64,000 nt of DNA from Excoecaria cochinchinensis (GCA_947683425.1 CANTUQ010000004.1:7044001-7108000); one strand, 5' to 3'. Positions 1-10,839 are shown, numbered from the stretch's first letter. Translations and numbers: made by a program. Notes: generated by a model not told the origin, from the sequence alone.

Positions 1-426
1 ATGAGGGTAGGAAATGGTCATTTAGAGAGCTATACAAAGAAATAGTGCCTAAATCATTTTCTAGATCCAACCTTATCCAAGAGTCGCTTTAACGGGTAAT
101 CAGAAAGGTTCTAGTGCTCTTAGTGAGTTTTCATCCAACTAATTGCATCTAGTTTTTCCTTTCCACAACTTTCTATTTTTATTTTCAGCTCTCAGGATTT
201 TCCTCTCTTCAGGAGTTATATCAGATGCTACAAGATCTCGAGATTACATGTAGGAGTATTCATTAAGTTAATATCAAATGTAAATGGCTTGTGATTGTGA
301 TCATGCATAATGAAATCATGAGAACATAAACAAAAAGCCATTAATATAATGTAAATAGCACCGCATACATCAAGACTGAAAAAAAGTTCAAATATGAAAA
401 GCATATCTACTAGAAGGTTTCCTCCC
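1..426 (-). pseudogene. Element A, degenerate spacer after gag (pro and pol lost)
   Basis: Read on the minus strand, the gag stop is followed directly by sequence matching the spacer that lies between protease and reverse transcriptase in element B (about 5460-5640) and in element E (about 38200-38420). A short Asp/His-rich stretch (HDF-MHDHNH, then FDIN) is recognisable at about 240-330. No protease lies between, and the sequence soon runs into stops toward position 1. Element A therefore looks like an internally deleted, non-autonomous Tat copy whose remainder lies left of the window. The identification rests on similarity to B and E within this window. Confidence 0.6.
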
Positions 427-1275
427 CTATTTCTTGCGGCGCTCTGGATTAGTAATCTGTTTATTATCAATCAGATCTTGAATCTCATGCCTTAGCCTTA
501 CACAATTGTCCGTCATATGCCCAGTGTGCTGGTGGAAGGCACAATACTGATCGTCCTTGTGATTGGGTTGTCCTTGGTTTCTGGCAGGCATAGCAGGTAG
601 TGGTTGTAGCTTACCTTCCTTCATCAATCTATTGAGTACCCAAGATAAGGATCTGCCCAAATTAGAGTAGTGCCTCTGACCCGCTTTAATTGCTGACACT
701 TTTCTTGCTCTTTGGGTATCGCTGCTATTATCATAGTAACCAACTCCTGGACTTGCGGGGCTAGCAATAGTCTTATTGAGAGGTGCCCGGGTAGTTGCAA
801 GCTTGGACTTCACAATCTCTTCTTCAAGATCAGTTAGCTTCCTTTCCGTGTTCGAGGGACTGAGGAGGCCCATTAACTGTAAAGGCTCTAGTCCCTTTGC
901 TCTTCCCAGTAGCTTGATTGGTGAGTCGAATGGGGCCTTGTGCCTAGGCTCGAGAGTGGACGGGAACATTACGGCCATCGTTGCATGAGCCTTCTGAGTC
1001 GGGGTCGAGTTAACCTGGCTAATAGAAGTCATCATGAATTGAGCTTGAAGAATAAGTGCCATAGCGTCCATCCTCTCCTTAATCACAGCCAACAACTTTT
1101 CCTCTAGCTCTTTAAATCTCTCATCTATCTCTTGGGTCATTAGGGCACGAACCTCTTCAATCTGTTGTAATGGATCAGCCATTTCTAATGCCTGTGTATA
1201 TTCTGATAAAGATATTAGATCGCTGCCAACCAACTTGAACTTTATTTGCCCCTCGAGCAACTCCGGGGACCCCAA
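427..1275 (-). CDS. Gag-like protein of element A, capsid region missing
   Basis: This is a 282-residue ORF. The N-terminal third is charged and heptad-like (about residues 35-75) and matches the start of the C and E gag proteins in character. The C-terminal part has the lineage-typical sequence: SWVLNRLMKEGKLQPLP, then a zinc knuckle spaced CX2HX4HX4C (CAFH...H...C) at about residues 244-257. The central capsid segment of the C and E gags (FDGTSDPxAHV, WYHGLDRR, HEYLTRWRN) is absent, so this protein should not form a normal particle alone. The ATG at 1275 lies about 27 bases inside the exon that follows the leader-intron acceptor at 1304. A stop follows directly after ERRKK. Whether it is translated is unknown. 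Confidence 0.7.
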   Translation of the reverse strand: MGSPELLEGQIKFKLVGSDLISLSEYTQALEMADPLQQIEEVRALMTQEIDERFKELEEKLLAVIKERMDAMALILQAQFMMTSISQVNSTPTQKAHATMAVMFPSTLEPRHKAPFDSPIKLLGRAKGLEPLQLMGLLSPSNTERKLTDLEEEIVKSKLATTRAPLNKTIASPASPGVGYYDNSSDTQRARKVSAIKAGQRHYSNLGRSLSWVLNRLMKEGKLQPLPAMPARNQGQPNHKDDQYCAFHQHTGHMTDNCVRLRHEIQDLIDNKQITNPERRKK

Positions 1276-1302
1276 AACCTCCCAAGTAAATGGTCTATAG
1301 TG

Positions 1303-1318
1303 GCTGAAAAAACCAAGG
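1303..1318 (-). promoter_or_regulatory. 3' splice site of a leader intron, element A
   Basis: On the minus strand a pyrimidine run ends in TTTTTTCAG, followed by CCACTATAGACC. The same junction, pyrimidines then CAG then CCATYATAGA, stands just upstream of gag in C (19325) and E (36683). Conservation of the junction, not only of the AG, argues for a spliced gag leader. The matching donor was not identified. Confidence 0.5.
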
Positions 1319-2247
1319 GGTTAGAATGATGCATGAATGGCATGTAATGTATGATCGTGCTAGTGCAGATGGTCCTCGATGAGTGAAAGATCAATAATTT
1401 ACAATAATACGATGCGATGCACGAAAAACATTGTGAGGGACAATATGCAGACAAAAGGATATACACACACAAAAATGAAATGCATATTTTTTTATTTTTG
1501 TTTTTTTATTAACACATATGAATGACACGCGATACATGAGCATGCTGTGCAGCATCCACAACCACATGCAAACAGATAGATCTCTACAACCTTATCACTC
1601 CCGCACACGAGGTCATAGTCTCTTTCCTAGGTGGGATTGGCCCATGGCTCAACAGGGGACCCAATGGACGCGTATGGTGCACGGTGGAAAATCGGCAGCA
1701 TAACAGCTCTTATCTCATGTACATACATATGGGTGTTTGGCCATTATGTATTTAAACACCTCAATTAAATCAAGATGGGCCCACCGGGGCATGAAAGCCT
1801 TTGATGAAAGACCATTTAATTTAACTGATTTTGTTCAATACATGATGGCCCACGTAGCAAGCACGGTATTATGGTACATTTCACCTAATGGAAGTATCTA
1901 TTGCCAATACATGAGCTTTGGTCAAAGGGTGGTGTTACTTTAGGGCTACCCAAGCATGATCATTGCCGACGGGTCTAGCTCATCACGAGCGTAACGACCG
2001 ATCGGGTCACCATTTAATATACCATGACGGTACGAGGCTTGGGCTGGTGATTATCCTTAACACTTCCCTAAATTGAGTGAAAATAGGGCCGTGCTTCGGG
2101 AACGCACCTGGGCTAGAAAAGGGACCAAACTAGCATAAATCTAAGGCTCTAATGATATGCAAATGCAATTTCAAAAAGGGAAGAAATTTTAAATTAAAAC
2201 TCAATTATAAATTTTAGCCAAGGTATTTTCGAAGGGAAGTCTCTAAT
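1319..2247 (-). other. 5' leader of element A, non-coding, with a conserved block
   Basis: No convincing ORF is present. A block at about 1943-2042 is nearly identical to 19782-19885 in C and 35893-36016 in E, although the flanking leader is much more diverged. It contains the perfect palindrome CCGATCGG inside GACCGATCGGGTC and the string GGGTCTAGCTCATCACGAGC. Its position between PBS and gag would suit a packaging or dimerisation signal; that role is inference. Confidence 0.55.
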
Positions 2248-2266
2248 GTCCCCAGTGGAGTCGCCA
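2248..2266 (-). other. Primer binding site (PBS), element A
   Basis: The minus strand reads TGGCGACTCCACTGGGGAC, one base inside the LTR end. It begins with TGG, as expected for pairing with the CCA end of a tRNA. The same 19 bases serve C (20093-20111) and E (35692-35710). I did not assign the tRNA with certainty; a tRNA-Arg primer has been described for related Tat/Ogre elements. Confidence 0.85.
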
Positions 2267-2399
2267 CTGTGACGCGCGCCGGATGTCCACTCGGCCGCCC
2301 CTATGACCACCCACTTGAGGGCGATCGGGCACTTGAGGGTCCGTTAACAGCTTGCAATAAATCGCAAGTGCGTCTATGTTTGGCAACAAGGAGGTTTCA

Positions 2400-2427
2400 T
2401 GGAGTCGCCACCCAATAGAACATTGGG
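2400..2427 (-). promoter_or_regulatory. LTR hairpin plus PBS-like copy, element A
   Basis: The minus strand reads CCCAAT-GTTCT-ATTGGG (perfect 6-bp stem, 5-base loop) followed at once by TGGCGACTCCA, the first 11 bases of the true PBS. It lies about 130 bp inside the 3' end of the LTR. Equivalent sites occur in the B, C, K, E and H LTRs. Confidence 0.75.
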
Positions 2428-4549
2428 AAAGTTTCTCTCGCCTCGGAGAGCCTAAGACTGCGCTTATTATCCATTTTGGGCCAGCCAAAGGGGTCTTGGA
2501 AGGTAAACCTCTCGCCCTAAGGAGCCTAGGACTAACGCCAAGTTTCGTAACACAAGAGGTGTCTTGGAGGGTAAACCTCTCGCTTCTTTAAGCCCAAAGA
2601 CCAGAGAAAGTTCGGGACTCCCCATTTATTCATACCTTCGTTAAGTTTATAATCGAGTTTTTGAATTTAGTATTTCATGCCTTTTCTCATTCAATTTTAA
2701 TGCAATTTAATTAAACGCATATCAATCATATATTAAAAGCGATAAATAAAGTAAATGAAAGCAAAATAAATTACAATAAAACTAGGGGCGGAATACAACC
2801 CCCATTTGTAAATAAAATGCAAATCATATATAAATCAGGCTATTTATTAAAAATGAGAACGTTGGTCCTCTCATGCATAATTAAAGAAAATAATTTTAAA
2901 GCGATAATTTACTTTAGATGAAAAATCTAGGACATTGGTCCCATTTTTATTAAATAAAATCCAATTTAGTTTAATAGAAATATTTTTGTGATTTTCTTAA
3001 TTAACGTGCATGGAAATAAATTTATTATTACAAATTACATAATAATCAATTAAACCAAAATAATAAAAAGCAACAAAAATAACAACCAACTCCCAAGTGG
3101 ATCTTCAAATCTCCATGGGCTCCCACTTGACAAAAACTCACATATGAAAAATAAGTATTGAAAAATAGAAAAAAACAAATAAAAATAAAGTTAGTATAAA
3201 AATAATTAAACATATAACTTGAAAATAATTAAATTAAGGCAAACAAAATTGCATCATATATGACAAGCCAATTAAAATGACATAATAAAAAATATGCAAT
3301 TTAACAAATTAATAAATTAACATGCATAGAAAAAATAACATGATAATAATAAAATTCAACATGCAAAAACAAGCATAAAATGATGATGATAGAATTTAAC
3401 ATGCATAAAGATATAAAATAATAACAATAATATCCAACATATATAAAAAGCAAAGGTAATAATAAAAATCAGCATGCATAAGAAATAAATAATAATAATA
3501 TTTAACATGCATCAAACATGAAAATAATAATGATAATCAAATTCAACATGTATGAAAACATAAAAATAATAATGATGATGACAACAATAATAAAACATAA
3601 AAACAAAACAAAGCTAATAAAAATAATAATGATGATAGTAATGACAAATAATAATGATAGCACTAATCACAATAATAATAATAAATAATAATAATGATGA
3701 TAACAATATCAAAGAATATGAACAATCCAATGAACAACATGAACAATTAAATAAAAATAATATGAACAAAAATAATAGTATGAACAATTAAATAAGAAAT
3801 AAGAACAAAAAAAAATAATAGTATGAACAATTAAATAAAAAAAAGAAATATGAACAATTAAATAATAGATCTAAAAGAATTTACATGATGATTAATTAAA
3901 TAAAAAAAAAGTAAAAAAAACAAGAAATAAGAAGAAAATAATAAGACTAAAAGAATTTACATGTTAACTAGTTAAATAAAAACAAAAGAATGAAATTAAA
4001 ATTAATTTAAGAAATTGAGCCAAGAATAATTACCCTCAAATTTATCTTGAAAAGATGAAGGTAGATGATCCAATTCCTTGTCTTGATTTGAAGAATATGA
4101 TTAGAAAAATAAAAATATTGAAAGATGAATTTTACTCAAGAATAAACAATTGATTTGTTTGTCTCAAAGTAAAAAAATTGTTTGATTGAAAATAAGAAAA
4201 TTCTCAAGAACAAAAATAGTTATTTTTTGCCTTAAGAATTGCTGGAAATTTCTTTAGAAATTCAGAAAATTTGTTCTTGAAAGAAGAAAGAAGAAGAAAA
4301 ATATTTCCCAAAGAAAAAAAATCCTCCCTAATTCCCCTAAAAACTCTTTTTTTTCCACCTTAAAATTCAGATTTTTTAATTAAGAAATTAAATTAATTTA
4401 ATTCTCATAATTACAAAAAACCACTGAATTTATTGGGTTGGAAGATAGAAGGATTTTAGAATTAAATTTTGCAAAAAAAATGAGTTAAAAAGCATTTAAA
4501 ATGAAGAAGTTATGGCCAAAATGGCCAAAATAGGCAAAACGGACGAACA

Positions 4550-4645
4550 GGGGTGCGGAGGGGCCGACCGACGGCCTGCCCACCTGAAGGCGTGACCGAC
4601 GGCCTGCCCGTCTGAAGGTGTGACCGACGGGCTGCCCGTCCCTCA
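4550..4645 (-). repeat. GC-rich hairpin minisatellite island in LTR A
   Basis: Three units of about 28 bp contain GACCGACGGSCTGCCCGTC-like cores. Each core can fold with a GACGG/CCGTC stem. It lies about 215-315 bp from the LTR start in an otherwise AT-rich LTR. The core matches the internal divergent promoter of element B (10580-10800). Confidence 0.7.
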
Positions 4646-4863
4646 CTCAGAATTTTTTTTTTTAATTTAAAAACTCACTTTTTTTTTTCATCACAAAATA
4701 AATTTTAAAAATATTTTTGAAATACATTTTTATTAAATTTTAAAACAACAAATCGACAAGGAAATCGTCACTTCCAACTTCATTCTTTTTGCCTATAGAT
4801 CGGCACACTTAATTTCATCATTGGGTAATCCTGATCTTGGCTACTCGGAACTCGGTGTCTACA

Positions 4864-6941
4864 ACTATCTTCCCGGGGCTGGATTGGGCAGAAACTCCCA
4901 AGGGTTGCAGACCGCGATCACCACTCGGGGGCAGAAGAACCGGAAAGGCCTGGGGTATAGAGGTGGCTTCGGCAAGAAGAAGGTGACAAACAAGACCCCC
5001 CATATTTCAGAGAGCTTTGTGCCAGCATCCTCAGTTTGTGCGTATACTGGTGAAGATGAGCCACAATGGGTAGATGGGAGGATTGTCCCTAGTTTTGAGA
5101 TCTTTAATGATTTGTATGACTGGCACGTCGGGTTCGTCAAGACTGCTGAAGACTTTTGGGATGAGGAAGTCATGACTCAGGGTATCACTTGGGACAAGTA
5201 CGAGCTTGAGGAGGTCGTTACTGAAAAGATGGTAACTTCCAGGCTGAAAGGGAAGGAGAAGATAGCAGAATTAGAGCTGAAAATGGGGGATTTGAGGATT
5301 TCCCCTGACGTGCCTGAGGGGCCTCTGCTAAATCAGAAAGTTAGTGAGCAAGCTGCAACAGCATCAACCTCAGGAGTGGCAGAAGAAGACTCTAGCCTAG
5401 ATTGTCTTTTTATTCCAGAACTCTTTTATGATGTAAATGATAACTATAATATTATTAATAAGATAAACAATTTCACTTATTTGTGCGATGTTTCTAATGA
5501 TTTCAACATGCATGAACATGATCATATTCCATCAATTTTTGACATTGACTCCACTGGCACAACGCCTTTTAATCTTGGAACCTCGGAAAATCCGAGAGAA
5601 ATTCTAATAGCATCAAACATAACTCCTGAGGAGAGAAAAAATTTTGAGAGAATAATAAGAAAACATGAAAAAGCCTTTGCCTGGACCTACGAGGACATGC
5701 CGGGGATTGACCGACATGTGGCAGAGCATGCCATCCCGACTTACCCAGATTGCAAGCCAGTGAAGCAAAAGTTGAGAAGGCTAAGACCAGAATGGGCTGA
5801 CAAGGTTAAGGAGGAAATTCGACAGCAGATTGAAGCTAAGTTCCTTGTGGAAGTCCAGTATCCTACATGGCTGGCAAATGTGGTTCCTGTGGCAAAGAAG
5901 AACGGAAAGGTCAGGGTGTGTGTGGATTATCGAGATCTTAACAAAGCCTGCCCTAAAGATGATTTTCCACTACCCCATATTGATGTATTGATAGACAGTG
6001 CCGCCAATTGCGCGATGTACAGCTTTGGGGACGGTTATGTGGGCTACAACCAGATCCTGAACAAGATAGCTGACCGGGTTAAAACTGCCTTTATCACAGA
6101 ATGGGGCACCTATGCCTATCGGGTCCTGCCTTTCGGCCTGAAGAATGCAGGGGCCACATACCAGAGGATGGCAACCAAGATCTTAAGCGACCTGATCCAT
6201 AAAGAGGTGGAGGTGTATGTCGATGACATGATGGTCAAGTCAGCCACCCGAGAGGGACACTTTGAAGCTCTAGAGAAGTTCTTCACCAGGATCGATAAGT
6301 ATAATCTGCGACTTAACCCCAAGAAGTGCATTTTCGAAGTGACTTCAGGAAAGCTGTTGGGACATGTCGTCAGCCAGAGGGGGATAGAAATTGACCCAGA
6401 CAAGGTGAAAGCTATCAGAGAGATGCCTGTGCCACAAAAAGAAAAGGATGTAAGGAGCTTCCTGGGCAAGCTGCAGTATGTTAGCCGGTTTATTGCCAAG
6501 CTCACTTCAATATACGAACCTATTTTCAAGCTGCTTAGAAAGAATCAGCCCGTAGTCTGGAACGAAGACTGCCAAAGAGCCTTTGATAATATCAGGGAAT
6601 ATCTGTTAAATCCGCCAGTGCTAAGGCCTCCGCAACCTGTCAAACCGCTTATTCTGTACCTGGCAGTAGAAGATGGTTCAGTGGGCGCCATGATGGCTCA
6701 AGAGGATGAATTTGGGGTGGAGTTTGCAATTTACTACCTCAGTAAGAAGTTCTTGCCCTATGAAATGAAATATGCTGAAGTGGAGAAGATCTGCCTTGCA
6801 GTGAGTTGGGCATCAAAGAAGCTAAGACATTACTTCCACTCATACAAAGTTCAGGCAGTAGCCAAGCAAAATCCGTTAAGATATTTGCAGGAGGCACCGT
6901 CTTTGCTTGGAAAGATGGGGAGGTGGCTGCTCTTGCTATAA
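4864..6941 (+). pseudogene. pol: Element B pol, part 1: G-patch, RT and first RNase H
   Basis: An open frame begins inside LTR A (ATG at 4821), but the first 14 codons are antisense LTR; true B sequence starts at 4864. A G-patch-like segment follows (YLPGAGLG...GLGY, about residues 17-47), then a low-complexity spacer, then RT with VCVDYRDLNKACPKDDFPLP near residue 371 and catalytic YVDD near residue 466. A degenerate first RNase H begins near residue 609. The sequence type (NKACPKDDF, YVDDMMVKS) is Tat lineage. The frame stops at TAA 6939-6941 with a second in-frame TAA at 6957-6959, inside the RNase H tail; the same frame then continues through part 2. The N-terminal gag-pro of B lies left of A, off the window. 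Confidence 0.85.
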
Positions 6942-6959
6942 GAGTTCGATGTGCAATAA

Positions 6960-8816
6960 ATCACCTGCAAGACTATTAAGGGGCGAGCTATAGCCGAATT
7001 TCTTGCTGAACATCCTATCCAAGGGGACACCCCCGAGTTTACCTTTCCTGACGAGAGCATAGGCACGATTTCTGTTCAAGGATGGCAGTTGCACTTTGAC
7101 GGGGCAGTGAATAACAGGGGAGCCGGAGTCGGAATCATCTTGACAACCCCAGATAATGAAAAGCTTCCTCTTGCTAAGAAGCTGGGATACAAGGCAACCA
7201 ACAATGAAGCTGAGTACGAAGCGTGCACCTTCGGGTTAGAAGCTCTAGCTGTGTTGGGGGCAAGAAACGTAGAGGTATTTGGTGACTCGTCCTTGGTAAT
7301 AAACCAGATCCGAGGTGAGTGGGCTGTAAAAGAGGAACGACTGATCCCCTATGTTCAATATCTGAAAGGGATGTGTGGGCAGTTTGAGACTTGCACTTTC
7401 CACTTTGTGCCCAGAGATGAGAACCGTCTGGCTGATGCGTTGGCAACCTTAGTGTCAATGTGGGATAACCCTGAAGGAGTGGCCATGAAACCGGTGCTAA
7501 TTTCGAGCTCTGATAAGCCTAGTTTTGAAACCGAGCCTATAATGGAACTAGAGGCGTCAGATGGGAAGCCATGGTACTTTGATATCATGAACTACTTGGA
7601 AAATGATGAATTTCCAGAAGAAGCCACTGAAAAAGATCAAAGGATGATACGTAAGTTATCTACTCAGTTCATATCCTTAGAAGGGGTGTTGTACAAAAGA
7701 CGGTCAGATGGGATCCAGCTCAGGTGCTTGAATGAAAGAGAAGCGCGCAAGATAATGGAAGAAACCCATGCAGGGGTCTGTGGGGCCCACATGAATGGTT
7801 TGACCTTGGCCAAGAAGATCATGAGACAAGGTTTTTACTGGCTTATGATAGACACTGATTGCTCGAAGTATGTCAAACAATGTCAGTTGTGCCAACAGTA
7901 CGCAGATCTGAGACACCTGCCGGTTTCAGAACTACATAACCTGACATCACCTTGGCCGTTTGCTGCTTGGGGGATAGATATCATTGGAGAGATTCGCCCT
8001 ACGGCGTCCAATGGGCACAGATACATCATAGTCGCAATCGACTATTTCACCAAATGGGTCGAGGCAGAATCTTTCAAGAAAATTGATGCAAGGGACATGG
8101 CCAAGTTCATAGAGAGGAATTTGATCTGCAGATATGGCCTCCCTCATCACATAGTGTCTGATAATGGAGTGCAGTTCATGGGAGAAACCAGAAAACTTCT
8201 CGAGAAATATGGTGTTGAGCATCATAAATCCTCTCCCTACCGACCACAAGCGAATGGAGCAATAGAAGCCGCCAATAAGAATGTGAAGAAGATCCTGTCC
8301 AAGATGGTCCAAACCTACAAGGACTGGGCTGAAAAGTTACCCTTTGCCCTGTGGGGATACAGAACGACGGTAAGATCATCTACAGGCGCCACACCATTTT
8401 CCCTGGTATACGGAACAGAAGCAGTATTGCCAGTAGAGATAGAACTTAAGTCACTAAGGGTGGTCATGGATGCCCAAATCCCGGAAGCCGAATGGGCGCA
8501 GCAGAGGTTGCAGCACTTGAACTTACTGGATGAGAGTAGGCTGAAAGCTTATTATCATAATCAGATATACCAGAAGAGATTAGCGAGAACTTTCGGAAAG
8601 AAAGTGAGGAACCATCCGCTGAAAGAAGGGGACTTGGTGTTCAAGCAGATGAGGCCAGGGATACCAGACATCAGGGGGAAATTCAGACCGGCCTGGGAAG
8701 GGCCGTATATCCTTAAGAAGCTGCTGTCCAAAGGGGCTGCAATCTTGTCAGATAGTGATGGGAACGAATTCAAAGAACCGATCAATGTCGACAGACTCAA
8801 AAGGTTCCACGGCTAA
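6960..8816 (+). pseudogene. pol: Element B pol, part 2: second RNase H and integrase
   Basis: This is the same frame as part 1, downstream of the two stops. A second, archaeal-type RNase H runs from about 7089 to 7470 with all acidic residues visible: D in HFDGA, E in NNEAEYEA, D in FGDSSLV and D in NRLADALA. Dual RNase H is a hallmark of Tat elements. Integrase follows: an HHCC module at about 7760-7900 (THAGVCGAH...CQLCQQ), catalytic D in WGIDIIG, D in VSDNGVQF and E in NGAIEAANK with roughly 35-residue spacing, then a GPY/F-type tail (GKFRPAWEGPYIL) ending RFHG and TAA. All integrase catalytic residues look intact. Without stop suppression only a separate product could be made. Confidence 0.85.
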
Positions 8817-9205
8817 AGACCAAAATAAAAAGAAGAGAATAAAATGCCCTGCAAGTCGAAAACCGAAAAAAGGCGACTATGCTAAAATTGGGCGCCTCGA
8901 CAGGGTGAAAACCAAAAAAAGGCATCCTGTGCAAAAATTAGAGGCATGAGAGAAAATGTCCGATCGTGAAAACCCGAGAGGGCCGATTGGTAACAGGAGT
9001 TGATGCTGTTAAAATTTGGTTTCATGTATTGATGGCGCGTAAGCAGCTGAGTAAATGCCAAAACTGATCATGTATGCTGAAATTATATGGAAATGTACAC
9101 AAAACTCGTGAAAAAGGATGAATATTATTCTTTTCACTTTCGTCATTTTCTAGTTCTGCATTAAAAAGAAATGTAGCACCAAAAGAAATACACATATAGG
9201 CTAAG
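8817..9205 (+). other. Post-integrase non-coding tail with hairpin units, element B
   Basis: Three small hairpins share a loop of the form AAAACC-NNAAAGG but have different stems: AGTCG/CGACT near 8856-8881, ACAGGGTG/CATCCTGT near 8900-8932, and CCGATCG/CGATTGG near 8961-8991 (the last two with one G-T pair each). They are followed by a short block (TTGGTAACAGGAGTTGATGCT, about 8988-9008) also found in element E near 39455-39485. The rest shows no gene. Confidence 0.6.
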
Positions 9206-9730
9206 CTAAGTCCTGCTGCTGCTCTCGCCGGTCAAATGGTTGAGCCCTCGGGTCCTATTATCAGAGGCTGGACTAAGGATCCACTTCTTGTACTCGCTAG
9301 TCGAAGATGCAGAATGATTGCCAAACCTCGGGATAACGGTCTTCATGGGTAGTCTACCCCACAGCTCATGATACCGAGAAGCAAACGCGGCCGAGAGATC
9401 TCCTCCTCGGAAGGGCAGGGGAACCCTCACTATATCCTGGGTCATCCCGAGCTGTCGGGTACATCGAGAGGTGATGCAAAAGGTGGCCTGACGGAGGCCG
9501 CATAGGGGAACACAACCCGATGGTCCATCCGTGACCGCATGAGACAGCGGGAGCCAGGCGGATGTAAAACTGATATCGTCATCTGACAGCTCGCCAAATC
9601 TGGTAATGCCTTCACCAGCACTGGCACACCCGTGCAGTCGTCGACGAGGCAAGAAGTGGCTCGGAGAGTACTGGGGGGTAACGCGAGGGGGTGGTTCAGA
9701 CAGCATCTTCAGTTTTTCCTGTAGCCAGAT
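9206..9730 (-). CDS. Antisense accessory gene of element B, exon 2 (plant mobile domain-like)
   Basis: This is the continuation of exon 1 after a 152-bp intron. It starts at the polypyrimidine acceptor (TTTTTTTTTAAG, then ATCTGG) and reads IWLQEKLKML. About 120 residues later come RQLGMTQDI and FASRYHELWGRLPMKTVIPRFG, which resemble the second half of plant mobile domain / DUF7745-type proteins. The frame ends at 9206 after a Ser/Thr-rich tail. These proteins are known as extra antisense ORFs in some Tat-type retrotransposons; their function is unknown. No internal stop occurs in the joined frame, unlike every pol in the window. Confidence 0.6.
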   Translation of the reverse strand: MWLQEKLKMLSEPPPRVTPQYSPSHFLPRRRLHGCASAGEGITRFGELSDDDISFTSAWLPLSHAVTDGPSGCVPLCGLRQATFCITSRCTRQLGMTQDIVRVPLPFRGGDLSAAFASRYHELWGRLPMKTVIPRFGNHSASSTSEYKKWILSPASDNRTRGLNHLTGESSSRT

Positions 9731-9882
9731 CTTAAAAAAAAAGCCGCTGGGGTAAGTAGGGTTTACTTCAGGCAAAAATAAGGCACAGGGTTGTGTGAAA
9801 ATCCGAAAGGACGCACCTCCCGCTAAGAAAAGCTAGTGTGAAAATCCACGAGGGACGCACTACCTTTGAAATAATGACGTAC
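9731..9882 (-). other. Predicted 152-bp intron in the antisense accessory gene
   Basis: The donor is CTCCAG followed by GTACGT on the minus strand (strong consensus, GT at 9882-9881). The acceptor is a long T run ending AAG at 9731. Removal joins two codon boundaries (phase 0) and the two halves of one domain. The intron also holds two of the constant-loop hairpins (about 9786-9816 and 9829-9862). Element E retains the homologous hairpin stretch (about 40010-40110) without the flanking coding sequence. Confidence 0.65.
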
Positions 9883-10506
9883 CTGGAGTAATAAGGGGCT
9901 GCCGGCAAAGGTTGTAGTGGACCCAGAGCTCATAGCGTCCAAGCCCAGGATGGTTTCAGCCAGGACAAGTGGTAGGGGAGACAGTCCCAGATAAAAGTCG
10001 CTCAGAACTCCGAACAGACGAGAGTCACCGGTTAAACCCCCCGGAGCAACAGTAAGGAAGTTCACCATGCAGAATAAGAATGTGATGCTTACCCGATATG
10101 TGGGGATGTCAGTGAACCGATCCAGAGCCTCGATCAGTGGCTCCAAAGAAAAGGAAGAGCTCAGAGGAATCAGCCGGTTGGCCTCCGAAGAAGATATGCC
10201 TAGAGCCAGGGCTACGTCCCGAGTCTGGAATAGGCCACAGCGGGGGACGCAAGGCAGAGCGCTAGGAGGGAACCGAGCTCCCAGAATGGAAGCTAACTCT
10301 TCAGGCAAAGGGCACAATTCCTGATAGGTGAATTGGAAAACGTGGAACCGGGGGTTCCAGAAGTGGGTTGCTGCCAGGAGGAGGTTCTGGTCGATTTTCA
10401 CCCGGCACAGGTATTTCAGCCCAGACAAAGAGGAAAGGGCGCCTTCTCCCCAAGTGTGTTTGTCGTCTAAAATACGGTGCATCTTTTGGGTAAGAGGAGA
10501 GGACAT
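9883..10506 (-). CDS. Antisense accessory gene of element B, exon 1 (plant mobile domain-like)
   Basis: This exon encodes 208 residues. The first half reads SGLKYLCRVKIDQNLLLAATHFWNPR, then FHVFQFTYQELCPLPEELASILGAR, the recognisable opening of plant mobile domain / DUF7745-type proteins, followed by FLLGLSPLP-type hydrophobic segments. The upstream ATG at 10551 is only about 13 bases below the minus-strand TATA-like box (10564-10573), too close for a usual transcript start. I therefore prefer the ATG at 10506 (MSSPLTQKM). The gene lies between integrase and 3' LTR, antisense to element transcription, and shares its upstream region with the sense gene at 11714. The function is unknown; a captured host-derived protein is the usual view. 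Confidence 0.65.
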
Positions 10507-10559
10507 TTTGAGAAAATGAAGGACTCGAGATGTGGGAAAATGAAGAGACAAAAATTTCG

Positions 10560-10820
10560 CAAGGTTTTATAGGCAAGCGTCACCGACGGCTTGCCCGTCT
10601 CTCCACAGGGGCGGCCTACCCGCCTTTACACAGGGACGGCCTGCCCGCCTCCCCACAGAAACGGCCTGACTGTCGGTATAGGTCCACCTGGCAGATGCAT
10701 ACGTCAGCATTGCATTCATCACGCGCATTAACTAGCATTTATTGCATGACAGACGGTCAGCCCGTCGGTCGCTTGTACAGACGCCCTGCCCATCGGTCAG
10801 GAATTTCTATATAAGGGCGA
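10560..10820. promoter_or_regulatory. Compact divergent promoter inside element B
   Basis: Two TATA-like boxes face away from each other: GCCTATAAAA on the minus strand (10564-10573) and CTATATAAGGGC on the plus strand (10808-10819). The roughly 235 bp between them is a GC-rich island of repeated GACGGCCTGCCCGTC-like units, three at about 26-30 bp spacing (10590-10680) and two more at 10750-10800. The left box fits exon 1 at 10506; the right box fits a leader exon starting near 10840. The same core units occur in LTR A. Promoter activity is inferred from layout only. Confidence 0.6.
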
Positions 10821-10839
10821 GTGACAGATGGTTTAAACG

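Larger units (their letters stand above)
2268..4863 (-). repeat. 5' LTR of element A (Tat lineage)
   Basis: On the minus strand the LTR opens TGTAGACACCGAG at 4863 and ends GCGCGCGTCACA at 2268, about 2.6 kb, next to the PBS. The interior at 2700-4000 is very AT-rich with many AAT/ATA runs and no gene. The GC-rich hairpin island sits at 4550-4645. Bases 4864 onward belong to element B, so this LTR start marks the insertion of A into B. The five bases that should be duplicated are 4864-4868 (ACTAT); the partner lies off the window. Confidence 0.85.

Noticed and set aside
228..470. 80-residue minus-strand ORF as a gene
   Set aside because: It is the decayed pre-RT spacer of element A overlapping the gag end, with no start context or domain of its own.
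1518..1943. Two small plus-strand ORFs in the A leader
   Set aside because: They are antisense to the element leader; the matching regions of C and E do not keep the frames.
4821..4863. ATG at 4821 as the start of element B pol
   Set aside because: Bases up to 4863 are the antisense of LTR A; the ORF start is created by the insertion junction.
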